A DNA stretch of 39,595 nucleotides from the IMG/VR virus record IMGVR_UViG_3300003885_000015, positions 1 through 39,595 of that record; one strand, given 5' to 3'. The position numbers and the translations under genes are program-made. The stretch is from a virus. Numbering within the stretch: the stretch's first letter is position 1; each line of letters starts with the position of its first letter. Below are positions 1-7,963 of this stretch, piece by piece. Under the pieces are notes generated by a model. The model did no database searches, had not been told where the DNA came from, and saw only the letters and a program-made list of their open reading frames with translations.

Positions 1-2138
1 CACACCCCATAAAATAGACGAGTAACACCCGTGGTTGTAATTGGTAAAGGGCTGTTTGTTGTCATGATGCTGTTGACGATATTTCTGACTTTAATGTGTT
101 TGATACCTTTTTGATTAACCCTGATCGTGTCAGGTGGTGCAGCAGCTAATGGTTTGAGTCGGTTGTTTATCAAAGCTGATTCACGTCTATCACCAAGTTC
201 AGTCTCATTAATGTGTAAGAATTTAGTACCAAGTAAGTAATCATTAAACTCTGAATTAAGTTCCTCACCACTGACAACCATATAATTGTCACCCATCGCA
301 CGAGCTAACGGGTAGAGTAGGAAATCTTTACCGCAACCCTCACCACCACCGAGGATTAACATGTGGTTGATTTTGTTCTCAGGGAACCGCAAAGTGTAAG
401 CCATCCACTGTATAATGTGTTTTCGGTTTTCACCCCAACCAAGTACATCAAAATGGTTTAACCAAGCTTGGACATCACCCGGTGCACCTGTTGATTGTGA
501 TGAGTTATTCCATGTGTTTGAGAATAAAATATCGTTGTCTAGGAACAAGGGTTTCTCCTTTGGTGCATAATCTAGCTTATCAACTTTGATCACTCTGCCA
601 TCAGTCAATGCTTTCTTACGTGCTTCACTGTCGATATGGCAAAAACTGTTATGAAATGCTTCTGGTGATAAGAACAATCTCGCTTTACTGTCGTAAAATT
701 GATTCAGTTCTTTAACGTAAACCACGTTGTCATAGAATGATTCGTCAACTTCTTTCTCGTACCAATTGCTTCTTAAGTCTTTAAGAATTTCTTTAAATTC
801 TGTTTTATTCCACATCATCACATCACAAATTTGAGTGTGGTAATGGTGTTGATCAATTTTTGGCAGGTCGTCGATGTGTTTGAGTAATTCAGCGGCCATT
901 ACGCGAGAGTTTTCATCGTTCGGATGAGTTTTCTTTAACTTTTCTATGATCGAACTTATTGTTGTGTTAAGGTTGTTAATAATCGGTGTTGTTACCACCG
1001 ATGGTTGTGCTAAAAAATTGGTTACTGGTTGTAAAAAACTTGCCACGGGTCCTCGATCTACCCGTGGTATTTCCAGAAAACTCACCTGTTCCACCAACGG
1101 TTCCAGAAAACTCACCTGTTCCACCAACGGTTCCAGAAAACTCACCTGTTCCACCAACGGTTCCAGAAAACTCACTTCCTTGCTCGCTGATTTATTAAAA
1201 CCAAGTGCATCAAAACTTCGTTCAATTTGCCAACTTTTAAACTCATTCATTATACCGGGTGAAACTTGATCAAGATATTGCATCAAATGGCGACCAGTCC
1301 TATCTTGGCATGCACCGTGGTGACATTTAAACCCATAACTGCCATCAACATTGGTGAACAAAGCTGAACCGCTATTATCCTCATCAGTGTGTTCTTCAAC
1401 CCACGGACATGTTATGTCATATCGCCCGGCTGATCGGGTAGATTTTATATTGATGTGCTGCATGAGAGGGTGATCAGGGATGCTTGCAGCACTTTCAACA
1501 CCGTTGGATATCGGGGTATACAAATTAACGTCGAAAGGAACTGCAAGCTGTTCGATGGTAACACGATTGAACGGTTGCCAATGAAGCATGCGGCATTTAA
1601 ACGGCTTACCATCAACCAACTTAGTCGATTTATTGTTTGAACCCTCTGGTAGCCTTACATAACGGGTCACACCACGCATGCCCGGATCACGACCGTCGGG
1701 CGCTAATCCATTTTTAACCAGACCATCGAGTAAGTTTTCTACCATTGATCGATGGATGCAGGGTTTGTCTAATATGTAACCCCACTGCTCTGATCCTTCA
1801 GACGTTTCTAAAATCCAAGAAGGGATTGGTAGTTTAGAAACTTCATCAATTGATAATTTTTCACGTACATCATCAAGCACTATGCAAGGTGTTGACCGGA
1901 ATAAAGCCTTCCGTCTGCGTGCTTTTTGGTTTTCATCACAGTAAAAATTACTAATAGTAAAGTATTGATTGCTGTTTGGTGTGAGATGATATGCTTGGTT
2001 GTAATTTCCCATCCATGACATCAAATGATGCCCTTTAGGAATGTCATTTGGATCAAATGTGAAATCTGTGACATGTGCTAATGGTGATTGATCACCGAAT
2101 ATACATTCTAAAAATTGGTCATTTGAAACTTCGATCAT
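1..2138 (-). CDS. Primase/helicase (PrimPol-like N-terminus, zinc site, SF3-like helicase), 3' end outside window
   Basis: Reading leftward from ATG at 2138 the frame stays open to the window edge (about 712 residues), so the C-terminus is missing. The N-terminal third contains TRYVRLPEGSNNK, the RLPG-N-K type motif of phage and plasmid RepB/AEP primases. Next comes a probable zinc site (CPW...KCHHGAC near residues 245-280). Then a linker with tandem 10-residue repeats, and then an ATPase with Walker A GGGEGCGKD at about residues 597-605 followed by LHINETE, as in DUF5906/SF3-type phage helicases. Its role would be priming and fork unwinding. It is transcribed divergently from the rest of the replication genes, from a good sigma70-like promoter at 2174-2203. 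Start chosen as the first ATG in frame, with a purine-rich GAGA upstream. The family call is solid; exact enzymology is inferred. Confidence 0.85.
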   Translation of the reverse strand, partial: MIEVSNDQFLECIFGDQSPLAHVTDFTFDPNDIPKGHHLMSWMGNYNQAYHLTPNSNQYFTISNFYCDENQKARRRKALFRSTPCIVLDDVREKLSIDEVSKLPIPSWILETSEGSEQWGYILDKPCIHRSMVENLLDGLVKNGLAPDGRDPGMRGVTRYVRLPEGSNNKSTKLVDGKPFKCRMLHWQPFNRVTIEQLAVPFDVNLYTPISNGVESAASIPDHPLMQHINIKSTRSAGRYDITCPWVEEHTDEDNSGSALFTNVDGSYGFKCHHGACQDRTGRHLMQYLDQVSPGIMNEFKSWQIERSFDALGFNKSASKEVSFLEPLVEQVSFLEPLVEQVSFLEPLVEQVSFLEIPRVDRGPVASFLQPVTNFLAQPSVVTTPIINNLNTTISSIIEKLKKTHPNDENSRVMAAELLKHIDDLPKIDQHHYHTQICDVMMWNKTEFKEILKDLRSNWYEKEVDESFYDNVVYVKELNQFYDSKARLFLSPEAFHNSFCHIDSEARKKALTDGRVIKVDKLDYAPKEKPLFLDNDILFSNTWNNSSQSTGAPGDVQAWLNHFDVLGWGENRKHIIQWMAYTLRFPENKINHMLILGGGEGCGKDFLLYPLARAMGDNYMVVSGEELNSEFNDYLLGTKFLHINETELGDRRESALINNRLKPLAAAPPDTIRVNQKGIKHIKVRNIVNSIMTTNSPLPITTTGVTRLFYGV
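1071..1175 (-). repeat. 30-bp in-frame tandem repeat inside the primase/helicase gene
   Basis: Three perfect copies of a 30-bp unit occupy 1081-1170, flanked by partial copies (1071-1080 and 1171-1175). On the coding strand the unit encodes the decapeptide VSFLEPLVEQ. Copies are identical at the DNA level, which points to recent expansion by slippage or recombination. It has no spacers, so it is not a CRISPR array. It sits in the linker between the zinc region and the helicase domain. Confidence 0.95.
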
Positions 2139-2173
2139 TTCTGTTCATCTCATAAAAATTAAATGTATTAAAC

Positions 2174-2203
2174 AGCATAGAGTGATAATCAGTATATTGT
2201 CAA
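2174..2203 (-). promoter_or_regulatory. Sigma70-like promoter for the primase/helicase gene
   Basis: On the minus strand TTGACA (2203-2198) and TATGCT (2179-2174) are separated by 18 bp. This is a full consensus -35 with a 4/6 -10, about 35 nt upstream of the primase start. The -35 hexamer lies inside the left arm of the palindrome at 2199-2244. Confidence 0.6.
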
Positions 2204-2244
2204 TTAACTTATTCGCGTAGTTATTTTTTACGAATATAATTGAC
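2199..2244. promoter_or_regulatory. Palindromic operator-like region between divergent promoters
   Basis: Outer arms GTCAATTA (2199-2206) and TAATTGAC (2237-2244) and inner arms TATTCG (2210-2215) and CGAATA (2231-2236) form a nearly continuous inverted repeat with a 3-nt offset on the left. Each outer arm overlaps the -35 element of one divergent promoter, so a protein bound here could control both directions. The first plus-strand gene encodes a ribbon-helix-helix-like protein, the obvious candidate to bind it. The arms are seen; the binding is inference. Confidence 0.55.
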
Positions 2245-2268
2245 TAACTGAAAGTCATGCTTTACAGT
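2240..2268 (+). promoter_or_regulatory. Candidate promoter for the replication operon
   Basis: TTGACT (2240-2245) and TACAGT (2263-2268) are 17 bp apart and lie 39 nt before the first plus-strand start codon. The -35 overlaps the right arm of the palindrome at 2199-2244. The -10 is only a 4/6 match. Confidence 0.4.
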
Positions 2269-2306
2269 ATATTCTTTATGTAAGTAATTTAACGAAGGTA
2301 ATCCCG

Positions 2307-2567
2307 ATGGTAGAAGATTTAAACAAGGAGAAAAGAAAGAAGCGAAGATACAATAGGACTGCACCTCTTGTTGATACGTTAGACATGAGAGTAAGAACTG
2401 ATGTGACATTTTTTAACACGTTCAAAAGTAAAGTTAAAGAAGATTTAAACATAACCTATGGATGTTTCATAAAGGAAATGATGGAAGCATTTATAGAAAA
2501 TCGTTTGACAATCGTTAAACGAAAAACACCAACGAAAAGAAAAGGCGGAATATATGTCAATAAATAG
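2307..2567 (+). CDS. Small basic ribbon-helix-helix-like DNA-binding protein
   Basis: 86 residues. A very basic N-terminal arm (KEKRKKRRYNR) precedes a segment at about residues 27-64 that fits the ribbon-helix-helix pattern: a short strand (MRVRTDV), helix (FFNTFKSKVKEDL), turn (NITYG) and second helix (FIKEMMEAFIENRL). The Arc/CopG fold usually dimerises and inserts its strand into the major groove. GAAGGT sits 9 nt before the ATG. It is the first gene of the plus-strand operon, directly beside a palindrome that overlaps both divergent promoters, so an autoregulatory repressor or activator is the simplest reading. The fold call is by pattern only; the gene overlaps the next one by 14 bp. 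Confidence 0.6.
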   Translation: MVEDLNKEKRKKRRYNRTAPLVDTLDMRVRTDVTFFNTFKSKVKEDLNITYGCFIKEMMEAFIENRLTIVKRKTPTKRKGGIYVNK

Positions 2568-3009
2568 TGATTTAAAACGAATGGCCGATTCACTTGAAGA
2601 AATAGTTTCTCTACTTAAAGTGATGGCACCAACAACAGTAACAGCTACACCTATAACTGCAGCGGAAGGTGATCCGAAAATACCATTCCCGGCACCACAT
2701 GTTGCACCAATAGTGGCAGTTGCACCAGTGGCAGTTGCACCGATAGCACCAGTGGCAGTTGCACCAGTGGCACCAGTGGCAGTTGCACCAGTGGCACCAG
2801 TGGCAGTTGCACCAGTGGCAGTTGCACCAATAGTGTTAACAGACCTTGAGATGAATGCAGCTATGGTTGCGGAATTAAACCGAATTGGTTCGCGTGACAT
2901 GATCAATTCAATAATGGCTTCGCTCGGTGTTACAACAGCGTCAGGTTTGACGATTGAAATTCAGCAAAATCTACTTGCTCAAATTCGTCAAATACCACCA
3001 ACGGTATGA
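2554..3009 (+). CDS. Unknown protein with Val-Ala-Pro repeat linker
   Basis: 151 residues in three parts. The N-terminus (about 1-25, SDLKRMADSLEEIVSLLKVM) has the heptad look of a short coiled coil. Residues 49-90 are a run of VAP/VAV/APV units. The C-terminal 60 residues form a compact, probably helical domain (NAAMVAELNRIGSRDMINSI). The start overlaps the preceding gene, and its stop overlaps the next start as ATGA, indicating translational coupling between the RHH protein and the DUF2800 nuclease. The layout suggests an oligomerising N-terminus tethered to a binding domain by a flexible linker. Similar small C-terminal domains occur in phage replication operons, but I do not recognise a named family. 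The minus-strand ORF over this region is a shadow of the repeat. Confidence 0.7.
   Translation: MSINSDLKRMADSLEEIVSLLKVMAPTTVTATPITAAEGDPKIPFPAPHVAPIVAVAPVAVAPIAPVAVAPVAPVAVAPVAPVAVAPVAVAPIVLTDLEMNAAMVAELNRIGSRDMINSIMASLGVTTASGLTIEIQQNLLAQIRQIPPTV
2701..2830 (+). repeat. Short tandem repeat coding Val-Ala-Pro units
   Basis: Imperfect iterations of GTTGCACCAGTGGCA- and GCACCAGTGGCA-type units (12 to 21 bp) encode alternating VAPVAVAP and VAPIAP. Some adjacent copies are identical at the DNA level, consistent with slippage-driven length change of a flexible linker. Confidence 0.85.
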
Positions 3010-4316
3010 GTTCGCACGCACGGTTAAGTCCGTCGAACCTTCGTTGGCCTAAATGCCCCGGGTCTATTGAAGCTGAGTTGCTCTATCCTGATATCGCTGG
3101 TGCCGCTGCGATTGATGGTACAGGTACACATTTATTGCTTGAATTGTCTTTATTAAAAGGTGTAAGTGCAGACCATTTTGATCGAGATATCATTGGTGCG
3201 AACCATGAAGATCAACCGAACGGCTGGTTAGTTGACGCTGAACGCTGTAAACGCGCTCAAATGTGTCTTGATTATATTGGTCGTCGAGTTGCTGAGCTTA
3301 AAGATCAATTCATTGGTGCAGAAGTTACTGTCGAGGCTGAATCAAAATCTGACCCTGGTGGTGCGTTTGGTCGAACTGACTGGAACGGGACATCAGATGT
3401 AACAATCATTGTTCGTCATAAAATGACTGGTGCTTGTTTGTTTATTGAGGTGATCGACTATAAAGATGGTCGAGGTTACGTTCAGATTAAAGACAACACA
3501 CAGTTAATCAGTTATTTATTTGGTCGAATGAGGGAATACATTGCCAGTGGTCCTGATCGTGTCAGACCGTTTATTGGTGAGAAATTACACGGTTGTCGAA
3601 TGACAATTGTTCAACCGAAAACAAACCCGGCAGTTCGATACGTATGTTCAACTCGACCAGATGATAATTTCTCAGTTGAACATGTGATTGAAAAAGCGAT
3701 TGAACTTAGTGAGGCCGCTGATAAAACCGATGAAGTTAATGCATCAAGGACTGCAGGCAAGCATTGTCAGTGGTGTAAGGCTAATCCCAAACGTGGTGGT
3801 CACTGTGACACGCAAATAAAGGAGAGTATAAACGTGGTAAACGATAATCAAATTCTTGATCTAAACTCACTCAGTAAAGTCATTACTGAGTCAAGCAATA
3901 TGACCAATGAAGAACTAAGCAGGATTGCTTACGCTGAGGTAGGTATACAAGCTGCGTTTGATGTAGTGAAGTCTGAAATTGAAAAACGAATAATCGCTGG
4001 CCAAGTTGTCGATGGTTACGCAATGAATCCGGGCAGAGGCTCAAACAAGTGGGCGCATGATAATGAAACCATCGCTAAACGTCTGAAAGGTCGTCGGTTA
4101 AAATTGGATGAAGTTTTCCCTAAGAAATTAATTACACCAGCAGCGGCGCTTAAACTTAATTCATTAAGTGACGAACAGAAAGAACGGATCAAAAAAGATT
4201 TAATTGTTTTTGTTGCAGGGAAATTAACATTACAGAAAGTTGCACATGAACCAGTTGAAAAATCTGCTGATCAATTGTTTCCTACAATCCCACTTGACAC
4301 ACCTACATTTCTATAA
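3006..4316 (+). CDS. DUF2800 PD-(D/E)XK nuclease, Cas4/RecB-like
   Basis: 436 residues. The opening RLSPSNLRWPKCPGS is the DUF2800 signature. A PD-(D/E)XK core is visible: D131 in TSDVTI and D151-x-K153 in EVIDYKDG. Four cysteines, one N-terminal (C17) and three C-terminal (C254, C257, C267 in CQWC...GGHC), have the spacing of the iron-sulphur cluster in Cas4/AddB-type nucleases. The C-terminal 160 residues continue the DUF2800 domain. It probably processes DNA ends during recombination or replication, alongside the neighbouring ssDNA-binding protein; the DUF2800-DUF2815-polymerase-VRR-NUC-helicase order is common in phages. It starts at ATGA overlapping the previous stop. The protein ends PTFL, resembling the Ser-Phe-Leu ends of other replication proteins here. 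Confidence 0.88.
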   Translation: MSSHARLSPSNLRWPKCPGSIEAELLYPDIAGAAAIDGTGTHLLLELSLLKGVSADHFDRDIIGANHEDQPNGWLVDAERCKRAQMCLDYIGRRVAELKDQFIGAEVTVEAESKSDPGGAFGRTDWNGTSDVTIIVRHKMTGACLFIEVIDYKDGRGYVQIKDNTQLISYLFGRMREYIASGPDRVRPFIGEKLHGCRMTIVQPKTNPAVRYVCSTRPDDNFSVEHVIEKAIELSEAADKTDEVNASRTAGKHCQWCKANPKRGGHCDTQIKESINVVNDNQILDLNSLSKVITESSNMTNEELSRIAYAEVGIQAAFDVVKSEIEKRIIAGQVVDGYAMNPGRGSNKWAHDNETIAKRLKGRRLKLDEVFPKKLITPAAALKLNSLSDEQKERIKKDLIVFVAGKLTLQKVAHEPVEKSADQLFPTIPLDTPTFL

Positions 4317-4326
4317 GGATTAAATC

Positions 4327-5190
4327 ATGCCATTAGTTAAAGGTATTTTAAGTTTCCCTGCATTGTTTACACCTAAAACCGCGAAAGGCGCAACCGATCC
4401 AAAGTACGGCGTTGTTGTACTGTTACCACCGAATGACCCACAGTTACCTGACTTGTTAGCGTTGGTGGAGGCGGCAAAACTCGACGCATTTCCCAGTGGT
4501 TACACTGGCACCGATGAATGTGTTAAAGCATATGATATTAAGTATGCAGGCAAGGACTACTACGACCCTCGTTTTTCTGGTTGGTACGCATTCAGTTCAT
4601 CATCTAAACAGGATGATAAACCAGCCGTGGTTGATATGAACAGGCAACCAGTTATTGATCAATCGTTGGTTTATTCTGGTTGTATCGCTTACGTCAATGC
4701 TGCGATCAGTGGTTATAACAAAGGCAAAGGTGGTGTTGGTGGTTGGCTTAATGGTGTGATGGTGACGGACGAAGTTCCGTTAATGGGTAGACTCGACGGC
4801 AAACCAACGGTCGATCAAATGTTTGTGAATATCGGTGGTAATGCAGGTGTGGTTGCACCAGCTTTAGCACCGTATCTACCACCAGCTTCAGCACCAGTTC
4901 CACCACCAGCTTTAGCACCAATTCCACCACCGCATCTGTCACCAGCTTTTGTACCAGTTGCACCACCAGCTTTAGCACCACCAGTTCCAGTTGCACCACC
5001 AGTCGCACCACCAGTTCCAGTTCCACCACCGCATCTGTCACCAGCTTTAGCACCAGCTTTAGCACCAGTTCAATTAGTCATGACAGCAGCAGCAAATGGT
5101 GTGACTTATGAACAGTACATGGCGACCGCTGGTTGGACTGATCAGATGTTAATTGATCAAGGTTTGGCGATACTACCCTCGTTCGCGTAA
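4327..5190 (+). CDS. DUF2815 family single-stranded DNA-binding protein with extended Pro-rich tail
   Basis: 287 residues. Residues 1 to about 175 match the DUF2815 family, phage ssDNA-binding proteins of OB fold: it begins LVKGILSFPALFTPK and includes YDPRFSGWYAFS and GWLNGVMV. About 75 residues of ALAP/PVPPP/HLSP repeats follow, then a small C-terminal module with TYEQYMATAGWTDQMLIDQG. That module recurs as a tail domain in phage proteins. The protein ends AILPSFA. Role: coat ssDNA and recruit partners. SD AAGGAT lies 8 nt before the ATG. The repeat linker is far longer than needed by the family and is a site of length instability. No iron or zinc site is seen. Confidence 0.85.
   Translation: MPLVKGILSFPALFTPKTAKGATDPKYGVVVLLPPNDPQLPDLLALVEAAKLDAFPSGYTGTDECVKAYDIKYAGKDYYDPRFSGWYAFSSSSKQDDKPAVVDMNRQPVIDQSLVYSGCIAYVNAAISGYNKGKGGVGGWLNGVMVTDEVPLMGRLDGKPTVDQMFVNIGGNAGVVAPALAPYLPPASAPVPPPALAPIPPPHLSPAFVPVAPPALAPPVPVAPPVAPPVPVPPPHLSPALAPALAPVQLVMTAAANGVTYEQYMATAGWTDQMLIDQGLAILPSFA
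4851..5066 (+). repeat. Proline-rich coding repeats in the ssDNA-binding protein
   Basis: Imperfect iterations of CCACCAGCTTTAGCACCA- and CCACCGCATCTGTCACCA-type units encode PPALAP and PPHLSP. Several units are identical over more than 15 bp, indicating internal duplication. Confidence 0.85.
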
Positions 5191-5216
5191 ATGAGCGTCT
5201 TGAAACTGAATTAGTT

Positions 5217-5248
5217 AAGTATCACTCTAGGGAATGAGGGTGATACTT
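5217..5248 (+). promoter_or_regulatory. Leader hairpin with GGA loop upstream of the DNA polymerase gene
   Basis: AAGTATCAC (5217-5225) pairs with GTGATACTT (5240-5248). Three further pairs (5226-5228 with 5237-5239, one of them G-U) extend the stem to 12 bp and leave an 8-nt loop AGGGAATG. GGA in a hairpin loop beside a ribosome-binding region is the layout of CsrA targets, and this operon encodes a CsrA-like protein. It is not a good intrinsic terminator because no T-run follows. The structure is seen; the regulatory role is inference. Confidence 0.5.
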
Positions 5249-5268
5249 TGTTTAAGGGCAACATTAAA

Positions 5269-7275
5269 ATGAACGACTTCCTCTATAACGTCACAACCGG
5301 TGATATTGTTTACGATTGCGAGACTTACCCGAACGCTTTCACCATTGGTTTTCATCACAGGAAAACCGGGGAAAAGTGGTTGTTTGAAATCAGTTCAAGA
5401 AAAGATCAGACGAAAGAATTTTGTTATTTCCTTGAACTGCTTAATTTCAATAGTTGCACAATAGTGGGTTTTAATAATATTGGTTTCGATTACCCTATTA
5501 TTCATCGAATCTATGCTAATCGGTATAACCTCTACACATTTGAAGACATCTACCTTCACTCGCAACAAATAATCAATGCTTACGGAAATGCAAAATTTGG
5601 CTTGATGGTTTATCAAGATGACTGGATTGTTAATCAACTCGATTTATTTAAAATCCACCACTTCGATAACAAGTCGAAATCTACCAGCTTGAAAGTGCTT
5701 GAGTTCAATATGCGCTTAGATGATGTTGAAGACCTACCTTTCGATGTTGGCACTATTCTCACCAACGAACAAATTGATGCACTGATTCATTACATGTGGC
5801 ACGACATCTATGCAACCGATCAATTCATGAATCGTACATTGTCTAAAATCAATCTAAGAAAACGACTGTCAGAAACTTTCGATATCGACATGATGAACAT
5901 GAGTGATATTAAGATGGGTGAGACTATTCTTGTTTCTGAAATGGAAAAGAACGGCATCAGTTGCTATGACCGGGTAGGTCGAAAGAAAGTAAAACGACAA
6001 ACAAAAAGAAAAACAATTGACCTCAATGAAGTTATTTTTCCTTATATAAATTTTGAAAATTTTGAGTTCCAACGAGTTAAAACTTATTTCGAGTCAAGAG
6101 TTATTACAGAAACAAAAGGTGTGTTCAACGATCTTATTGCGGAAGTTGAAGGACTGGAGTATAAGTTCGGTACTGGTGGTTTGCACATGTCTACCGAATC
6201 AAAAACCGTAGTCAGTGACGACCATAGTCAGTTGATTGATGTTGATGTGAAAAGCTTTTACCCGCTAATGGGTATCAAAAATAAATTATTCCCGGCACAT
6301 CTTGGTGTTGCTTTCTGTGACGCTTATGAAGGTGTTTATATCACTCGAACAACTTTTGAAAAAGGCACCTCAGAAAACGAAGCATTCAAGCTTGCACTTG
6401 TTGGTGCGTATGGTGGGAGTAATAACGAGTACTCACCTTTCCTTGATTCTAAGTACACAATGGCAATCACCATCAACGGGCAATTATTGCTGTGCATGTT
6501 GGTAGAGCAATTAATTAAAATCCCCGAATTGAAAATGATCCAAGCCAACACCGATGGTGTGACATTCCTTTGCCCTCGTAATTACATCCCTTATTCAAGG
6601 AAGGTTTGCAAGTGGTGGGAACAAGCGACCATGCTTGAACTTGAAGAACAATTTTATGATCGTATGTTTATTCGTGACGTGAATAATTACATTGCTGAAA
6701 AAGAAGATAAGGGGTTAAAACGAATTGGTGTGTACGCTCATGTAACAGCCGATCAGAACCCCGGTTCAAGAGAATTACCACACCATAAAGACTGGTCAGC
6801 ACGTATAGTTCCTTTGGCGGCTGAGGCTGTGTTAGTGAGAGGTGAAGACGCTGAACAATTCATTCGCAACTATAAAGACGATTATGATTTTCTCTTAAGA
6901 ACAAAAGTACCAAGAAGCAGTCAACTCGAACTTGCTGGTGAAAGAGTGAGTAACACAATTCGATATTACATGAGTGTGAACGGCGGAATGCTTGAGAAAG
7001 TAATGCCGTCAAAAGGTGAAAATGGAGAATATAAACGGGCAAACAAATTAACAGATGGATATTTCAATGAAATCATGAATGAAATAGGACAAGGTGTTTG
7101 GGACGAACGGATTCACACCAAGAATAAATCGACCTACAGCATAAGACGTTCTGGTATTCACGCCGGTTGTAAAGTGTCAGTGTGTAACAACATCGAGCAT
7201 TATGATAGATCAGTATTAGATTATCAGTGGTACATTAATGAAGTGAATAAGATAACTAAGCCAATTATGGAGTAA
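5269..7275 (+). CDS. DNA polymerase, family B-like, with 3'-5' exonuclease
   Basis: 668 residues from the ATG at 5269. The exonuclease domain shows Exo I D-x-E in VYDCETYPN (D16/E18), Exo II in GFNNIGFDYPIIH (D74) and Exo III in YMWHDIYATD (D179). Polymerase motifs are A: DVDVKSFYPLM (D326), B: KLALVGAYGG (from K374) and C: NTDGVTF (D429). These match the compact family B-type phage replicases with NTDG in motif C. It would be the replicative enzyme of this phage. I chose the ATG with AAGGG 10 nt upstream; a TTG at 5248 would add 7 residues and is preceded by GAGGG, but that TTG is buried in the leader hairpin. GGAGTAACAACG at its 3' end is the ribosome-binding site of the next gene. Confidence 0.88.
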   Translation: MNDFLYNVTTGDIVYDCETYPNAFTIGFHHRKTGEKWLFEISSRKDQTKEFCYFLELLNFNSCTIVGFNNIGFDYPIIHRIYANRYNLYTFEDIYLHSQQIINAYGNAKFGLMVYQDDWIVNQLDLFKIHHFDNKSKSTSLKVLEFNMRLDDVEDLPFDVGTILTNEQIDALIHYMWHDIYATDQFMNRTLSKINLRKRLSETFDIDMMNMSDIKMGETILVSEMEKNGISCYDRVGRKKVKRQTKRKTIDLNEVIFPYINFENFEFQRVKTYFESRVITETKGVFNDLIAEVEGLEYKFGTGGLHMSTESKTVVSDDHSQLIDVDVKSFYPLMGIKNKLFPAHLGVAFCDAYEGVYITRTTFEKGTSENEAFKLALVGAYGGSNNEYSPFLDSKYTMAITINGQLLLCMLVEQLIKIPELKMIQANTDGVTFLCPRNYIPYSRKVCKWWEQATMLELEEQFYDRMFIRDVNNYIAEKEDKGLKRIGVYAHVTADQNPGSRELPHHKDWSARIVPLAAEAVLVRGEDAEQFIRNYKDDYDFLLRTKVPRSSQLELAGERVSNTIRYYMSVNGGMLEKVMPSKGENGEYKRANKLTDGYFNEIMNEIGQGVWDERIHTKNKSTYSIRRSGIHAGCKVSVCNNIEHYDRSVLDYQWYINEVNKITKPIME

Positions 7276-7280
7276 CAACG

Positions 7281-7883
7281 ATGATCGAAGTTTTAGACCA
7301 CGGGCATGTGGGTTTCATTGAGTCTTTCGGCGACGACTCAACAGTTTTACAAATTGCAAAAAATATTATTGGTAAGGGTGATGATCTCAATGATCAAAAG
7401 TGTATTGATTTTTTAATTAAAACAGAACGGTCATCACTGCTCAATCCTGTGATGTTCAACTTTGAAATCAAAGCACCTTTATTTGTTCTTGAAAGATGGT
7501 ATGAATATTCTTACAAGAACAAAATGAACGATAAAATAACAGAAGAATTCTATACACCTTCTGAGTTTTCATTTGACGGTTTGATTGATTTATCCAAAGA
7601 CTCAGGAAAAATGAAAATCAGTCAAATAAGAAGTTTGATATTCAGAAGCAATCAAACCTCATACACCCATTACAGTGATTTAATTAATTTTGGTATACCT
7701 AATCACTTAGCTGAAATGATATTACCAAGTTCACACTATAAAACAGTGAATACAATAATATCACTGCCTAAATTGTTAAATTTTAAAGACATTGAAAACT
7801 CACACGAGTGCAGCACTTATAGTGATGCAGTTTGTGAACTGATAAAAGACATCATACCGCTGACTTTAAAATCTATACGTTAA
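7281..7883 (+). CDS. ThyX-like protein with a degenerate signature motif
   Basis: 200 residues. The overall order resembles flavin-dependent thymidylate synthase: an N-terminal strand (VLDHGHVGFIESFGDDSTVLQIAK), LIKTERSSLLNPVMFNFEIKAPLFVLER, then LPSSHYKTVNTIISLPKLLNF and a C-terminal helix. ThyX has RHRxxSxNExSxR after the FEIKAP-type stretch; here the same place reads RWYEYSYKNKMN, losing the second Arg, the His and the Asn-Glu. The late LR...AQ.EIR segment is also altered (ENSHECSTYSDAV). It therefore looks like a diverged ThyX that either changed chemistry (another pyrimidine modification) or became non-catalytic. It sits between the polymerase and a nuclease. The family call rests on pattern and needs a structure-based comparison. 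Confidence 0.55.
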   Translation: MIEVLDHGHVGFIESFGDDSTVLQIAKNIIGKGDDLNDQKCIDFLIKTERSSLLNPVMFNFEIKAPLFVLERWYEYSYKNKMNDKITEEFYTPSEFSFDGLIDLSKDSGKMKISQIRSLIFRSNQTSYTHYSDLINFGIPNHLAEMILPSSHYKTVNTIISLPKLLNFKDIENSHECSTYSDAVCELIKDIIPLTLKSIR

Positions 7884-7963
7884 AAGTTATGAATGAGATT
7901 GCGATTTCAGTACTGGTCACGATCATGTTTTATTTTTTAGTGAAATATAAAAAAGGAAACTTC

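Noticed and set aside
1071-1175. Repeat array as a CRISPR
   Set aside because: Units are directly adjacent with no spacers, and they are in frame in the primase gene.
946-1269. Plus-strand ORFs with a repeated peptide
   Set aside because: They are antisense to the repeat region of the primase/helicase, whose frame runs through with clear motifs.
2445-2906. Minus-strand ORF rich in GATATGA units
   Set aside because: It is the complement of the Val-Ala-Pro repeat gene, with no start context or domain.
4748-5065. Minus-strand ORF rich in Leu/Val
   Set aside because: It is the complement of the Pro-rich repeat in the ssDNA-binding protein gene.
5217-5248. Hairpin as an intrinsic terminator before the polymerase gene
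   Set aside because: The stem is AT-rich and no U-run follows; it lies inside an operon whose downstream genes must be read.
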